From contig JACPFM010000095.1 in NCBI GenBank assembly GCA_016182965.1, positions 1-32,969 of the forward strand: a DNA stretch of 32,969 nt, written 5' to 3'. Positions 32,383-32,969 of this stretch are shown in pieces. Position numbers and translations under genes: made by a program. Below the pieces are notes generated by a model. It saw nothing but the letters and a program-made list of their open reading frames with translations, was not told the DNA's origin and did not search any database. Every line of letters begins with the position of its first letter. Position 1 is the stretch's first letter. The stretch comes from Deltaproteobacteria bacterium. GTDB lineage: Bacteria; Myxococcota_A; Polyangia; Polyangiales; JADJMO01.

Positions 32383-32791
32383 GTCCACGGCGTCCACACT
32401 GCAGGGATTCGACACTTCGCGCCTCGAGGCGGTCATCGAGCTTTTGTACCTCGCCGCCGCCGCCGACGAGGAGTTCAGCGACGAGGAGCGCGCCCATTTC
32501 CGCACCAGCGTCGAGAGCCTCACCGATCACGCGGTCGACGACCTCGACGGGCTGGTCTCCCGAGTCGCGGTCGCGCTGCAGGCAGAGGGGCGCGACGCGC
32601 GCCTCGCTGCCGTCAAGGCGCGCCTGCCCGATCCGAAGATGCGCGAGGTCGCGCTCCAGATGGCCATCCGGCTGATGGCGGTCGACGGCGTCGTGCGCAC
32701 CGCCGAGCGCAGCCTCATCATGGAGGCGGCAGAGGCGCTCGAGATCGACGGCGATCGGGCGGCAGACATGGTCGCGCGCGCCGGGCACTGA
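32381..32791 (+). CDS. TerB-family protein
   Basis: A 136-residue acidic helical protein matching the TerB/DjlA-like fold: EAVIELLYLAAAADEEFSDEERAHF near the start and ALQMAIRLMAVDGVVRTAERSLIMEAAEALEI near the end, the two halves that carry the acidic metal-binding positions. TerB proteins are tied to tellurite and stress phenotypes, but lone TerB domains are widespread and mostly unassigned. No other ter gene is present. The ATG has TACCCT 7 nt upstream and no SD. It shares CATG with the divergent epimerase start. Confidence 0.8.
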   Translation: MSTASTLQGFDTSRLEAVIELLYLAAAADEEFSDEERAHFRTSVESLTDHAVDDLDGLVSRVAVALQAEGRDARLAAVKARLPDPKMREVALQMAIRLMAVDGVVRTAERSLIMEAAEALEIDGDRAADMVARAGH

Positions 32792-32804
32792 CGCATCGAC
32801 CGAC

Positions 32805-32839
32805 AAAAAGCCGCGCGGCGGGATCGCTCCCGCCGCGCG
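32805..32839 (-). terminator. Rho-independent terminator
   Basis: Perfect 12-bp stem (32812-32823 and 32828-32839) with loop TCGC. On the minus strand it is followed one base later by TTTTT (plus-strand A-run 32805-32809). It terminates the gene ending at 32871. For the plus-strand TerB gene there is no T-run, but the stem is also present. Confidence 0.85.
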
Positions 32840-32870
32840 TCAGTGTCGGACCGTGGGTACGGTCGTGCTC

Positions 32871-32969
32871 TCAGTAGCGCTCGCGACGGCCGCCGCCGCC
32901 ACCGCCACGACCGCCGCGGCCACCGCCGCCGCCGCCGCCGTAGCCGCCGCCACCACCGCCGCCGCCGCC
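32871..32969 (-). CDS. Gly-rich C-terminus of a probable RNA-binding protein (partial)
   Basis: An open frame enters from the window edge and ends at the TGA at 32871-32873. The visible 32 residues are almost all Gly, with Arg and single Tyr residues and the ending GGRRERY. This is the tail typical of small bacterial RRM-type (Rbp) RNA-binding proteins, where an RRM domain precedes a Gly/Arg-rich end. The RRM itself lies outside the window, so the family is inferred from the tail. The terminator 30 bp downstream on the same strand supports a real gene end. Confidence 0.65.
   Translation of the reverse strand, partial: GGGGGGGGGYGGGGGGGRGGRGGGGGGRRERY

Overview
The window is very G+C-rich DNA from a myxobacterium-like organism (Myxococcota, most likely Polyangia; this placement is inference). 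Pointers are four eukaryote-like Ser/Thr protein kinases with a single membrane helix and Ala/Pro-rich tails, two PEGA-like secreted proteins translationally coupled to kinases, several lipoproteins with Asp/Ala-rich or Cys-rich mature regions, and an FHA-domain sigma-54 activator. No rRNA, tRNA, CRISPR array, IS element or phage gene was found. The DNA reads as chromosome.

Layout. 1-5308: an M20 metallopeptidase, argB and argC on the minus strand, then a short WYL-type HTH protein behind a near-consensus sigma-54 promoter, and the cytochrome-c-fused membrane urate oxidase PuuD. 5387-15870: the signalling block, with kinase plus PEGA partner (minus), a zinc-ribbon membrane protein, a Cys-rich lipoprotein, a two-kinase operon (minus), an AlkZ-related protein, then kinase plus PEGA partner (plus). 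15902-19263: a DUF4397/EEP-like lipoprotein, a small Cys protein and a 38-Cys lipoprotein. 19322-24184: an FHA/AAA+/Fis regulator divergent from a metzincin-like lipoprotein protease, with palindromes between them, then a shikimate-kinase-like P-loop protein and a secreted esterase. 24357-30706: a minus-strand series ubiB-like, merR, Asp-box lipoprotein, DUF4846 lipoprotein. 30707-32969: repeat-rich intergenic DNA around a 67-residue helical protein, an NAD-binding epimerase and a TerB-like gene with overlapping divergent starts, and the Gly-rich C-terminus of a probable RNA-binding protein with its own terminator.

Three patterns stand out. First, eight genes without a Shine-Dalgarno sequence carry a TAnnnT hexamer 6-10 nt before the start codon, which is the geometry of leaderless transcription; genes with a clear SD lack it. 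This pattern also decides several starts. Second, intergenic DNA carries a dispersed element made of heptamers (GTCRTCA)n / (TGAYGAC)n around a conserved CTCTCGTCTC-like core; a second heptamer family (GGTCGAA/TTCGACC) lies near 31.4-31.6 kb. Third, two kinase genes each overlap by ATGA a secreted partner of the same build, suggesting a repeated kinase-partner signalling module.
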